Counted from the stretch's first letter, positions 1 to 9,714 are shown. The stretch: DNA of 64,000 nt from Mauremys mutica (GCF_020497125.1 NC_059079.1:51533114-51597113); one strand, 5' to 3'. Made by a program: numbers and translations. The notes: generated by a model not told the origin, from the letters alone.

Positions 1-442
1 TTCAGATATGTCTCTCTGCCAAAGCTGGAGATGTCAGCTTGGAGCCATTCTGCTGCCAGTTTAATTGTGTTAAGGAACTATCAGCACAATCAGTGACATT
101 TTATAAATCTTGCAACACTGGGACTTTTGACACTTCATTTCTGATGTTGTCTGGTGCCCTGCATTAGTAAGCATTTTAATCTATGTGAAAACATTGGCTT
201 TGGCTTAAAGTGTTAAATCAAATGACAGACAGTGTTGTGCTGTTAAATAATTAAAGTAGGACACTGCTTCTATAGTAAACTGAGAGAAACCATGCCAGAT
301 GTTGAAAGGAATGGACAGGAGAAATAGTACTTGGAAACATTTCTGAATCATTTAAACATTGTGCAATCAGATTCTTATGTAAACCAATATAAATCCTATG
401 GGAATATTGGGAATATCTCTTCCTTTACAAAGTGGTGTAATC
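1..442. other. Unannotated AT-rich flank left of the Harbinger element
   Basis: No open frame of note, RNA gene or recognisable repeat is visible here. It is ordinary AT-rich host sequence ending at the TAA target-site copy at 443-445. Confidence 0.5.
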
Positions 443-445
443 TAA

Positions 446-475
446 GCCCTGGTCCACACTAGGACTTTAATTCGA
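446..475 (+). repeat. Left terminal inverted repeat of the Harbinger element
   Basis: Reads GCCCTGGTCCACACTAGGAC at its start. It pairs imperfectly with the right end and shares the TCYACACTA core with the MITE at 54875-55171. Confidence 0.8.
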
Positions 476-715
476 ATTTAGCAGCGTTAATTTGAATTAA
501 CCGTGCACCCGTCCACACCACGAAGCTATTTAATTCGACATAGAGGGCTCTTTAGTTTGACTTCTGTACTCCTCCCCTACGAGGGGAGTAGCGCTAAATT
601 CGACATGGCTATGTCGAATTAGGCTAGGTGTGGATGCAAATCGACCTTAGTAGCTCCGGGAGCTATCCCACAGAGCACCACTCTGTTGACGCTCTGGACA
701 GCAGTCCGAGCTTGG

Positions 716-2677
716 ATGCTCTCACCAGCCACACAGGAAAAGCCCCGGGGAAATTTGAATTCCTTTTCCTGTCTGGCCAGTTTGAATCTCATTTCCTGTG
801 TGGACGTCGTGGCGAGCTCAGCAGCACCGGCAACGAGGCAGAGCTCTCCAGCAGAGGAGTCCAGGGAATCTCAAACTAGAAAGAGGGCCCCAGCATGGAC
901 TGATCAGGAAGTCTTGGATCTCATTGCTGTGTGGGGCGATGAGTCTGTGCTTTCGGAGCTGCGCTCCAACAAACAGAATGCAAAGACCTATGAGAAGGTC
1001 TCCAAAGCCATGGCACTCAGAGGATACAGCCGGGATACAACGCAGTGCCGCGTGAAAGTCAAGGAGCTGAGACAAGGCTACCAAAAAATCAGAGCGGCAA
1101 ACGGACGCTCCGGAGCCCAGCCCCAGACATGCCGGTTCTACGAGGCACTGCATGCCATTCTCGGTGGGTCTGCCACCACTGCCCCACCAGTGTGCGTGGA
1201 CTCTGAGGATGGGATACTGTCGATGGAGTGTTCCTCGGAGATGTTCGCGGACGGGGAAGATGAGGAGGACGAGGCAGTCGACAGCGCTTACAACGCTGAT
1301 TTCCCGAACAACCAGGATCTATTCATCACCCTCACTGAGATCCCCTACCAACCCTCCCCAGCTGTTACCCCGGACCCTGAATCAGGGGAAGGATCAGTCT
1401 GTAAGTGCTTAAACATGTTAATATTTATTTTTAATGGAGCAGGAATAGTTACTAGTTAAAAGAAGGTCAATATATATGGGGATGGAACAGAAATCCTCTT
1501 GGGAGATTTCCGAGAAGCTCTCCTGCAGGTAATCAAAAAGCCTCCGCATGAGGTTCCTGGGGAGAGCTGCCTTATTGGGTGCTACATGGTAGCACACTTT
1601 TCCGTGCCAGGCTATCATCAGGTACTCCGGGAGCATTGCCTCCACGAGCATGGCAGCATAGGCCCCTGGTTTGTGCTGGCTTTCACGCAGCATGCGCTCT
1701 CTATCTGCCTCAGTGACCCTCCTCAGGGTGATCTTGCTTAGAGACTCCTGCATTTAATTACAGTAATTTGTGTACTATTAGTATTGGGAGTGCTTCACTG
1801 TTCCTTTGCATAACAATGAGCGTCACTTTACAGCCACGTGGTGGAGGCTGCAGAGTGGCACCATACAGGGATCTTTCCCAGGGAACAGACGCGAGGGGGT
1901 GCAACAGGGGCAGAGTTTATGGTTTCAGGATTGCCTGTAGCAAGAGGACAGTGGTATACATTGACTTTTAAGCAGCCAAAAGTTTTTGGCTTACCATGCC
2001 TGGCTGCTCCACGGATTCTGCTGTCCTGCCCCGCTTGTCTGATCTGCAGTGCAATCCCCCAGGCAATGAAAGCGAATTCCGAAAATTCGAACTTTCCCTG
2101 AGTGAGTGCTGTGCATGGTCTTGTTCACAGAGACTGACTAGACTATGTTTCTTCTTTGCAAAACTGTATCTTTATAAGAAAGTCAATCCCTTTTTCCCAT
2201 CACACAGCTCCAACTGTATCCCGACCTGCTCCAGCATGCCCCTCACAGAGGCTGGCGCAGATTAGGCGGCACAAGAAAAAGACACGGGACGAGATGTTTG
2301 CAGAACTTATGGGCTGCTCCCAAGCCGAGGCGGCCCAGCAGAGCCAGTGGAGGGAGAACATCTCTCAGCAGCAGCGCTCACACAGCGAACGGGAGGACAG
2401 ATGGCGTCTGGAGGACCAGCAGGCGACTCGAACGCTGCTTGGACTAATGAGGGAGCAAACGGACACGCTCAGGCACCTTGTGGATGTTCTGCAGGACTGC
2501 AGGCAGGAGGACAGAGCCCCCCTGCACTGTATCTGCAACCGCCCTCCCCCGCCACAAAGTCCAATACCCCCGTCATCCAAAATAACAAGAAGGAGGTGCG
2601 CCAGGGGCCGTGAAAACTGTCACTACACCCCAGCAGAGTGCTCAAGTACCAAAAAGCCCTCATTCGCTAAATTTTGA
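716..2677 (+). CDS. Harbinger Myb/trihelix (MADF-like) DNA-binding protein, two exons
   Basis: Accessory DNA-binding protein of Harbinger elements, known in the family to bind subterminal repeats and help bring the transposase to the nucleus. Exon 1 runs from the ATG at 716 to 1400 (the frame is open slightly upstream but without an ATG) and exon 2 from 2208 to the stop at 2675-2677. Donor GTAAGT begins at 1401 and the pyrimidine-rich acceptor ending CACACAG lies at 2201-2207. The codon split after its first base rejoins in frame as Ser, giving about 384 residues. Residues about 56-150 form the Myb/SANT-like domain (APAWTDQEVLDLIAVWG, then CRVKVKELRQGYQK, then CRFYEALHAILGG). An acidic run follows at about 176-188. 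Exon 2 encodes a charged, probably helical segment rich in Gln, Arg and Glu ending in a Pro-rich, basic tail. No stop or frameshift is visible. Vertebrate databases often label such copies 'SCAN domain-containing 29-like'; this copy is transposon-borne, not a host gene. Confidence 0.85.
1418..1753 (-). CDS. Antisense 111-codon ORF inside the Myb-gene intron, unknown function
   Basis: A minus-strand ORF starting with a true ATG at 1753 and lying wholly inside the intron of the plus-strand gene. The product is 111 residues, rich in Arg, Glu and Leu, with segments such as VTEADRERMLRESQHKPG, MLPEYLMIAWHGKVCYHV and LFDYLQESFSEISQEDF. These look like an amphipathic, protein-like sequence rather than low-complexity translation. 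The stop overlaps a run of AATAAA-type sequence, which would suit a 3' terminal exon. I do not recognise a domain. It may be a third transposon gene, the last exon of an antisense transcript, or a chance ORF in GC-richer transposon DNA. Confidence 0.4.
   Translation of the reverse strand: MQESLSKITLRRVTEADRERMLRESQHKPGAYAAMLVEAMLPEYLMIAWHGKVCYHVAPNKAALPRNLMRRLFDYLQESFSEISQEDFCSIPIYIDLLLTSNYSCSIKNKY
1424..1429 (-). promoter_or_regulatory. Possible polyadenylation signal AATAAA for the antisense ORF
   Basis: The plus strand reads TTTATT, so the minus strand has AATAAA right at the end of the antisense ORF. The motif alone is weak evidence in AT-rich sequence. Confidence 0.3.
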
Positions 2678-2745
2678 GAAGTCCTTCCCTTCCTGGATCA
2701 CCCAAGCCCAAATCCCAGTTTCGTCCCCTCACTGTGTAGTTGATT

Positions 2746-2751
2746 ATTAAA
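2746..2751 (+). promoter_or_regulatory. Possible ATTAAA polyadenylation signal of the Myb gene
   Basis: ATTAAA lies about 70 bp after the Myb-protein stop codon, a normal spacing for a variant poly(A) signal. Confidence 0.4.
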
Positions 2752-2999
2752 AATAGTTTGCTGTTCATTACTGTTTCCGTCATGTTTCTTTACAGAAGAC
2801 TTTGTGTGAAGGGGGGGAGGCGTTTGGTAATTGCATAGGACGGTCACCATTACCTGGGTACAGACACGGGGGCAGGATCTACAGCAGTCACACACACAGT
2901 GCAGTCACTAGGCACCCTGGTCAGTCTGGGAGGTGTTTTTCATGTTCTGTGCATAGGTGGCAGGTGCCCTGCTCCAGCTATATTTGGAGCTGGGTCTCT

Positions 3000-3420
3000 C
3001 CCCCGGCCCTGCCTGGATTGGGCCCTGGCCCCCACGGGTCTCCCCCTGCCCCGTCGCGCTGCTTCCCTGCCTGACAGTAGAGCGGCTCCCCGCAGAAATG
3101 CTGTCTGGTGCTCCAGAGTCCTAGCGCCTGCAATACACAAATGGCAAGGCAGGCTGCCCTTACCCTGCCCTTCCACCATAGCCCTGAGCCTCTCCAATGC
3201 CCCGAGCCCTCAGCCCCAGCCAGAGCCCTCATCCCCCTACACCTCCTCCCCCTTCCCACACACCCCTCACCCCTTCCTACGCCCCCACCCCCAGCCCAGA
3301 GCCTGCACCCCTCACTCCTTCCTTCACACCCACCTGTAAACGTCCTCCCCCCAGTCCTCCCCCACCACAAGGCCACATAGCCCCCGCACACAGAGTCCCG
3401 AAAAGGAGGGATGGCAGGCT
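3000..3420. repeat. C-rich low-complexity spacer between the two Harbinger genes
   Basis: The stretch is dominated by CCC, CCTC and CAGCCC on the plus strand, with repeated phrases such as AGAGCCTGCACCCCTCACTC. It yields long open frames on both strands that are compositional artefacts. It resembles the C-rich minisatellite inside the hAT element at 8735-9417. Confidence 0.5.
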
Positions 3421-3605
3421 TTGTTGAAACAACCAGTCCGGCAGTGCAGACCGCTCTAGGGGCAGGAGCCTGTCATTCCTCGAGTGTAGAAGCGGTCTGT
3501 ACATCACTGCACACCCTACCCAGCACAGTCTGCGTCCCTGTTTCAACCCTTTAACGCGAATTCATTAGTAAAGAAAACGTTGTTAATTAACAATATTCCA
3601 TAAAC

Positions 3606-3611
3606 TTTATT
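3606..3611 (-). promoter_or_regulatory. Polyadenylation signal AATAAA of the transposase gene
   Basis: The minus strand reads AATAAA about 120 bp downstream of the transposase stop codon (3728-3730). Confidence 0.5.
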
Positions 3612-3727
3612 TTTAAACGTGTGTTGGAAGGGGGGAAACGTGGTGAACGGGCTATGTAACCGCAAAAGAAAGTCAACAGTAACTGAAAGAGGGGCAGGTT
3701 CAGCTTCTCTGTAAAGAACTTGAACAG

Positions 3728-5011
3728 TCATAGGTTACCCTGCAACCTGATGAATCTATCTTTCAAAGCCTCCCGGATGCACAGCGTTTCCCGCTGGGCT
3801 CTTCTAATTGCACGGGTGTCTGGCTGAGCGTAATCAGCAGCCAGGTGATTTGCCTCAACCTCCCATCCCGCTATAAAGGTCTCCCCCTTGCTCTCACAGA
3901 GATTGTGGAGCACACAGCAAGCAGCAATAACAACGGGGATATTGGTTTCACTGAGATCCGAGCGAGTCAGTAAGCTTCGCCATCTCCCCTTGAGATGTCC
4001 GAAAGCACACTCCACCACCATTCTGCACTTGCTCAGCCGGTAGTTGAAGAGTTCCTTGTCGCTGTTCAAGGCGCCTGTATAGGGCTTCATGAGCCAGGGC
4101 ATTAGAGGGTAGTTTGGGTCCCCGAGGATCACTATAGGCATCTCCACATCCCCAACCGTTATTTTGTGGTCCGGGAAGAAACTACCTTCCTGCAGGCGTC
4201 TAAACAGAGCAGAGTTCCTGAAAACACACGCGTCATGAACCTTGCCCGGCCACCCGACGTTGATGTTGGTAAAGCGTCCCCTATGGTCCACCAGTGCTTG
4301 CAGCACCATTGAAAAGTAGCCCTTTCGGTTAATATACTGGCTGGCCTGGTGGGCTGGTCCCAGGATAGGGATGTGAGTCCCATCTATAGCCCCACCACAG
4401 TTTGGGAATCCCATCGCGGCGAAGCCATCTATGACAACCTGGACGTTTCCCAGGGTCACTACCTTCGAGAGCAGTAGCTCAACGATTGCGTTGGCTACTT
4501 GCATCACAGCAACCCCCACGGTAGATTTGCCCACGCCAAAGTGGTTTGCTACTGACCGGTAGCTGTCTGGTGTGGCAAGTTTCCAGAGGGCTATGGCCAC
4601 TCACTTCTGCACACTCAGGGCTGCTCGCATGCAGGTGTCCTTGCACTTCAGGGCAGGGGACAGCAAGTCACACAGTTCAAGGAGAGTGCCCTTACGCATC
4701 CTGAAGTTTCGCAGCCACTGTGATTCATCCCAGACCTGCAGCACTATGCGGTCCCACCATTCCGTGCTTGTTTCCCAGGCCCAAAATTGCCGTCCCATAG
4801 CATGAACATGACCCATTGCCACCATGATCTCCACGGCGCGGCGTACCGTGCTTTCTGAGAGGTCTGTGCCACTCTGAGACTTCATGTCCTCACCGCGCTG
4901 CCGGAGCCTCCTTGCCTGATTTCTCAGCATCTGACTGTTGAAGAGGTGTACGATAAGGTGCGAGGAGTTGACAACGGCCATAAGTGCAGCGATGATCGCA
5001 GCGGGCTCCAT
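3728..5011 (-). pseudogene. Harbinger transposase (DDE_Tnp_4 type), one in-frame stop
   Basis: Cut-and-paste transposase of the element. The likely start is the ATG at 5009-5011, beginning MEPAAIIAALMAVV; the frame is open upstream to the right end but that part is terminal sequence. The reading frame is interrupted only by TGA at 4601-4603, between SVQK and VAIALWKL. The position suggests an Arg CGA codon changed to TGA by CpG decay. After the stop, 290 codons stay open. They contain a helix-turn-helix (PDSYRSVANHFGVGKSTV), the first catalytic Asp in GGAIDGTHIPI, the second in VGWPGKVHDACVF, and the Glu in CRMVVECAFGHLKGRWR, about residues 73, 123 and 197 counted from codon 4600. Total length with the stop is about 427 codons, normal for the family. 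All catalytic residues are present, so this copy died recently or can be read through. Confidence 0.9.
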
Positions 5012-5378
5012 GATCGCAGTGGAGTGCTGTGGCGTCCGCGCTGTCACTAACAGGAAAAGTGCGTGAACTGATTTCCCGCCGGTGGGAGTGACGGTGGAAT
5101 GCTGACAGTTACCCAAGACCACCCTCGACACAGTTTTCCCCCCAGCATGCATTGGGGGGAAATCCCAGAATTCCAATGGGCAGCGGGGAGTGCGGGAACT
5201 GTGGGATAGCTTCCCACAGTGCACTGCTTCCAATGTCGACGCTTGCCCCGTTAGTGTGGACTCACAAAGTCGAATTAGTGTCCTTACTGTGGACACACAA
5301 ATTCGACTTTGTAAGGACGATTCTACAAATTCGACTTAAGTTGATTCGAACTACTCTTGTAGTGTAGACATACCCTAA

Positions 5379-5831
5379 GTGAGGGGAAAAAAGGGAAGAT
5401 GCTGGGCAAAAGGTCAAGGGACTCATTGCTATTTGATGGGCAAATGAATAAACTAGACTTTCAGGGTAAATTTTACTAGGGAAGGGACTAGGATGGATTG
5501 ATATAAATCACTAACTTTAATTATGATTTAAATCAGGAAACTGCAGACATTGATTTGCATCTGTACTTTATCCTAAAGAAAGGTTCATTCTCATTGATTG
5601 GTATAACCATTAAAACACGTTAATTTTTTTAACCAAATATAACCTTCACTCTACATTTAATACTGTTTGTTTGTTTTGCTATCAGGAGAACATACTATAT
5701 CTATACACATTTATTTAAGCAATTATATAGCTTACCATACATTTTGATTTTTACCTTTTTTCTGTGAGAAAATGTAAATAGTGAATTAGATTTCTTATTT
5801 AAAAGATAAATATATAGTGAGAGATATACCT
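5379..5831. other. Unannotated AT-rich spacer
   Basis: Between the Harbinger element and the SINE. I see no ORF, RNA gene or structured repeat. Confidence 0.4.
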
Positions 5832-6004
5832 ATGTCATAGAACTGGAAGGGACCCTGAAAGGTCATCAAGTCTAGCCCTGTGCCTTCTCTAGCAGAACAA
5901 AGTACTGATTTTGCCCTGATCCCTAAGTGGTCCCCTAAAGGATTAAACTCACCACCCTGGGTCTAGCAAGTCAATGCTCAAACCACTGAGCTATCACTCC
6001 CCCC
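5832..6004 (-). mobile_element. tRNA-derived SINE with CR1-like tail (Cry-SINE-like)
   Basis: Read on the minus strand it starts GGGGGAGTGATAGCTCAGTG, a tRNA-like head. A perfect polymerase III A box (TAGCTCAGTGG) lies at 5983-5993 and a diverged B box (GAGTTTAATCC) at 5940-5950. The 3' end, reading GACCTTTCAGGGTCCCTTCC then TTCTATGA, matches the tail of the CR1 copy ending at 9714. A tRNA head plus CR1 tail is the architecture described for cryptodiran turtle SINEs, which borrow CR1 reverse transcriptase. The internal promoter would drive transcription, but this old copy is diverged. Confidence 0.85.
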
Positions 6005-6664
6005 TTCAAGTTTTAATCAGGATTTATACCAAGCTGCATTTGGATGGAGATTGGAATTCAATTAAAATGTGCAAAACTACCATTTTCAATTAGTTTTTAT
6101 TAGTTATATAAAACTACCTTCAGTGTTCTGGATACTTTTTTAACATAAGTTTATCTAAAACATGTTTTGCATTTAAAACTGATTTATTATACAAGGGAGA
6201 TAATATCTGCAATTAGTGAACTGATGGATTGTTTCTGGTGTCCATGCATCAGATTTTCAAAATGCCTAAAGATGCAGATATGTGCTTAATGAGATTTTTT
6301 AAAAGTCCCTAAACAAATTAGTTGCCTAACTCCCACTGAAGTCACTGAAACCATTGCCAAAATACCTTTAAAAATTTGATTCCATGTCCATCAAGATTTT
6401 AGAATTAGTAGATCTTATGCTGTCCTACCTGGTTTTATTCATAGATTGGAAGAGGAAAACAAGCTTTACCGCTTTTTTTGAACTTCCAAATGGCTTTTCA
6501 ACTTCGAATGAACAAGAAAATATTCTCTCAACACTTGCTAGTGAAACTAAAACAATTAAAGAAAATGCTTTTCTTCACAACAAAAAGCAGAAGTAATTAC
6601 ATATGGAAAAGTATAAATACCAGCATTTTTCTCTATTGTAAAAACTCTAAATAAAATACATAGG
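6005..6664. other. Unannotated AT-rich spacer
   Basis: No gene is supported. The phrase TGCCTAACTCCCACTGAAGT near 6320-6345 resembles the ancient palindromic repeats seen at 50274 and 54556, but the copy is too decayed to delimit. Confidence 0.35.
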
Positions 6665-6679
6665 TACTTAAGGAAGTTT

Positions 6680-6907
6680 TTGGAAAGAGCAGGGAACAAT
6701 TTCCTGGTGCAAGTGCTGGAGGAACCAACTAGGGGCAGAGCAATTCTTGACCTGCTGCTCCCAAACAGGGAAGAATTAGTATGGGAAGCAAAAGTGGATG
6801 GGAACCTGGGAGGCAGTGACCATGAGATGGTCGAGTTCAGGATCCGGACACAAGGAAGAAAGGAGAGCAGCAGAATACGGAACCTGGACTTCAGAAAAGA
6901 AGACTGA
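6680..6907 (+). pseudogene. CR1 ORF2 endonuclease-domain fragment
   Basis: The 75-codon frame contains EEPTRGRAILDLLLPNREEL and GGSDHEMVEFRI. These match the C-terminal part of the APE-type endonuclease, including the SDH motif that is altered in the CR1 at 57069-61672. A TGA after RKED ends the frame, and the next pieces lie in other frames. Confidence 0.8.
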
Positions 6908-7288
6908 CTCCCTTAGGGAACAGTTGGGCGGGATCCCCTGGGAGAATAACATGGGGAGAAAGGAGTCCAGAAGAGCTGGCTGTATTTTCAAGAATCCTTA
7001 TTGAGGTTGCAGGAACAAACCATCCCGATGTGTAGAAAGAATAGTAAATATGGCAGGCAACTAGCTTGGCTTAACAATGAAATCCTTTCTGATCTTAAAC
7101 AAAAAAAAAAAAGCTTACAAGAAGTAGAAGCTCAGACAAACGACCAGAGAGGAGTATAAAAATATTGCTCAGGCATGCAGGAGTGAAATCAGGAAGGCCA
7201 AATCACACGTGTAGTTGCAGCTAGCAAGAGATGTTAAGCGTTCCATTTCTTCAGGTATGTTAGCAACAAGAAGAAGGTCAAGGAAAGT

Positions 7289-7706
7289 GTGGGCCCCTTA
7301 CTGAATGAGGGAGGCAACATAATGACAGAGGATATGGAAAAAGCAAATGTACTCAATGCTTTTTTTGCCTCTGTCTTCACGAACAAGGTCAGCTCCCAGA
7401 CTACTGCACTGGGCAGCACAGCATGGGGAGGAGGTGACCAGCTCTCTGTGGAGAAAGTGTTATTTAGAAAAGCTGGATGAGCAAAAGTCCATGGGGTCGG
7501 ATGCACTGCATCCGAGGGTGCTAAAGGAGGTTGCGGATGTGATTGCAGAGCCATTGGCCATTATCTTTGAAAACTCATGGCAATCGGGGAGGACCTGGAT
7601 GACTAGAAAAAGGCTAATGTGGTGTCCATCTTTAAAAAAGGGAAGGAGGAGGATTCAGGGAACTACAGGCCAGTCAGCCTCACCTCAGTCCCTGGAAAAA
7701 TCATGA
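7289..7706 (+). pseudogene. CR1 ORF2 linker and early reverse-transcriptase fragment, frameshifted
   Basis: Two overlapping frames carry the linker ([15 protein letters not shown]) and then the region MGSDALHPRVLKEVADV. The latter matches the early RT block that reads GPDGIHPRVLKEL in the CR1 near 58700. At least two frameshifts separate these pieces from the intact frame at 7858. Confidence 0.75.
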
Positions 7707-7857
7707 AGCAGTTCCTCAAAGAATCAATTCTGAAGCACTTAGAGGAGAGGAAAGTGATCAGGAACAGTCAGCATTGATTCACCAAGGGCAAGTCATGCCT
7801 GACTAACCTAACTGCCTTCTATGAGGAGATAAGTGGCTCTGGGATGAGGGGAAAGCA

Positions 7858-8712
7858 GTGGACGTATTATTCCTTGATTTTAGCAAAGCTTTTGATAAGA
7901 TATCCCACAGTATTCTTGCCAACAAGTTAAAAAAGTGTGGACTGGATGAATGGACTATAAAGTGGATAGAAAGCTGGCTAGATCATCAGGCTCAACGGGT
8001 AGTGATCAATGGTTCCATGTCTACTTGGCATCCAGTATCAAGCATAGTGCCCCAAGGGTCGGTGCTGGGGCCAGTTTTGTTCAATATCTTCATTAATGAT
8101 CTGGAGGATTGCGTGGACTGCACCATCAGCAAGTTTGCAGATGACACTAAACTGGGAGGAGTGGTAGATACTCTGGAGCGTAGGGATAGGATAGAGAGGA
8201 ACCTAGAGAAATTAGAGGATTGGGCCAAAAGAAATCTGATGAGGTTCAACAAGGACAAGTGCAGAGTCCTGCACTTAGGACTGAAGAATCCCATGCACTG
8301 CTACCGACTAGGGACCGAATGGCTAGGCAGCAGTTCTGCAGAAGAGGACCTAGGGGTTACAGTGGACGAGAAGCTGGATATGAGTTGACAGTGTGCTCTT
8401 GTTGCCAAGAAGGCTAATGGCATTTTAGGCTGTATAAGTAGGGGCATTGCCAGCAGATTGAGGGACGTGATCATTCTCTTCTATTCGACAATGGTGAGGC
8501 CTCCTCTGGAGTACTGTGTCCAGTTTTGGGCCCCACACTACAAGAAGGATGTGGGTAAATTGGAGACAGTCCAGCGGAGGGCAACAAAAATGATTAGGGG
8601 GCTGGAGCACATGACTTATGAGGAGAGGCTGAGGGAACTGGGATTGTTTAGCCTGCAGAAGAGAAGAATGAGGGGGGATTTGATAGCTGCTTTCAACTAC
8701 CTGAAAGGGGGT
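7858..8712 (+). pseudogene. CR1 ORF2 reverse-transcriptase core and C-terminal part
   Basis: The frame holds FLDFSKAFDKISHSIL, then VPQGSVLGPVLFNIFINDL, and the catalytic KFADDTKLGG. It stays open to the TGA at 8386-8388, where MS is followed by a stop instead of the sense codon expected before QCAL. The same frame continues with [20 protein letters not shown] and [20 protein letters not shown] up to the hAT insertion site. The catalytic Asp pair is intact but the gene is dead. Confidence 0.9.
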
Positions 8713-8734
8713 TCCAAAGAGGATGGATCTAGAC

Positions 8735-9417
8735 CAGGGATGGGCAAACTATGGCCCGCGGGCCGGATCCGGCCCTTCAGGGCTTTGGATCCGGCCCGCG
8801 GGATTACCCCTGGTGCTGCTGCGGGCCCGGCGCTGCTCTCAGAAGCAGCCCCTGGGCCGGGAGGCAAAGGGCTCCATGTGCGCACGCAGAGACCTCTGCC
8901 CCGCCCCCAGGGGCCGCAGCACTTCCTGGAGTGGCGTGGGGACAGGGCAGGCATGCAGGGAGCCTGCCCTGGCCCTGGTGTGCGCCACTGCCACCCCGGA
9001 GCCACTTTAGGTAAGCGGCACCGGGCTGGAGTTCAAACCCCTCCTGCCCCCTGCCCCCCAACTTCCTGCCCTAAGCCCTCTGCCTGTACCTCGCACCCCT
9101 CCTGCACCCAACTCCCTGCCCTGAGCCCCTTTCTGCACTCCTGTGCATTCCAACCACCTGCCCTGAGCTCCCTGCTGCACCCTGCACCCCGTGCACCCCA
9201 ACTCCCTGCCCTGAGCCCCATCCTGCACTCTGCACCCCTCCTGTACCCCAACCCCCTTCCCTGAGCCCCCTCTTACACTCTGCACCCCTTCTCTGCCCCA
9301 ATCCCTTGTCCTGAGCCCCTTCCTCCACATCCCGCACTCCACCCCCCCTGCCCCGGCACTGCATACAATTTCCTCACCCAGATGTGGCCCTCGCCCCAAA
9401 AAGTTTGCCCACCCCTG
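8735..9417. mobile_element. Non-autonomous hAT element with perfect 8-bp target duplication
   Basis: The element starts CAGGGATGGGCAAACT and ends AGTTTGCCCACCCCTG, a 16-bp inverted repeat with one mismatch. The duplicated target ATCTAGAC is perfect at 8727-8734 and 9418-9425. An 8-bp duplication with CAGGG ends is diagnostic of the hAT superfamily. The 683-bp interior is GC-rich, starts with a palindromic segment around GGCCCGCGGGCC, and has no transposase. The inserted sequence splits the CR1 ORF2 remnant. Confidence 0.95.
9050..9350 (+). repeat. C-rich degenerate minisatellite inside the hAT element
   Basis: At least six diverged copies of a unit containing CAACTCCCTGCCCTGAGCCC followed by TCCTGCACTCTGCACCCC recur every 40-60 bp. 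Long antisense frames here (Gly/Arg-rich) are artefacts of composition. Confidence 0.75.
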
Positions 9418-9714
9418 ATCTAGACTGTTCCCAATGGTAGCAGATGGCAGAACCAGGAGTAATGGTCTCAAGTTGCCATGGGAGAGGTTTAGGTTGGATA
9501 TTAGGACAAACTTTCACTAGGAGGGTGGTGAAGCACTGGAAGGAGTTACGTAGGGAGGTGGTGGAATCTCCTTCCTTAAAGGTTTTTAAGGTCAGGCTTG
9601 ACAAAGCCCTGGCTGGGATGATTTAGTTGGGGATTGGTCCTGCTTTGAGCAGGGGGGGGGGACTAGATGACCTCCTGAGGTCCCTTTCAACCCTGATATT
9701 CTATGATTCTATGA

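Larger units (their letters stand above)
446..5375. mobile_element. PIF/Harbinger DNA transposon, nearly complete (4.93 kb)
   Basis: The element is bounded by TAA at 443-445 and TAA at 5376-5378, the 3-bp duplication typical of Harbinger elements. Its ends are imperfect inverted repeats: the left end contains CTGGTCCACACTAG and the inverted right end contains GTATGTCTACACTACAAG, followed on both sides by TTCGAA-rich subterminal sequence. Inside lie the two genes expected of the family in convergent orientation: a Myb/trihelix DNA-binding protein on plus and a DDE transposase on minus. The transposase has one in-frame stop, so this copy probably cannot move itself without correction or help. 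A C-rich stretch separates the two genes. I see no large deletion. Confidence 0.93.
6665..9714 (+). mobile_element. CR1 LINE, 5'-truncated and decayed, interrupted by a hAT element
   Basis: The homology begins in the endonuclease domain and runs through the reverse transcriptase to a CR1 3' end with the tandem ATTCTATGATTCTATGA at 9698-9714. Frames shift several times between 6900 and 7850, and a TGA interrupts the late part. A hAT element (8735-9417) is inserted in the region encoding the C-terminus, so the CR1 is the older insertion. ORF1 and the 5' UTR are absent, the usual result of incomplete reverse transcription. Confidence 0.93.

Noticed and set aside
2940..3546. Several long Pro- or Gly-rich ORFs on both strands
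   Set aside because: They arise from the C-rich low-complexity spacer in the Harbinger element; every frame is open because stop codons are rare in such composition.
8697..9471. Long Gly/Arg/Cys-rich minus ORFs, including one of 154 codons
   Set aside because: They translate the C-rich minisatellite of the hAT element and cross its boundary into CR1.
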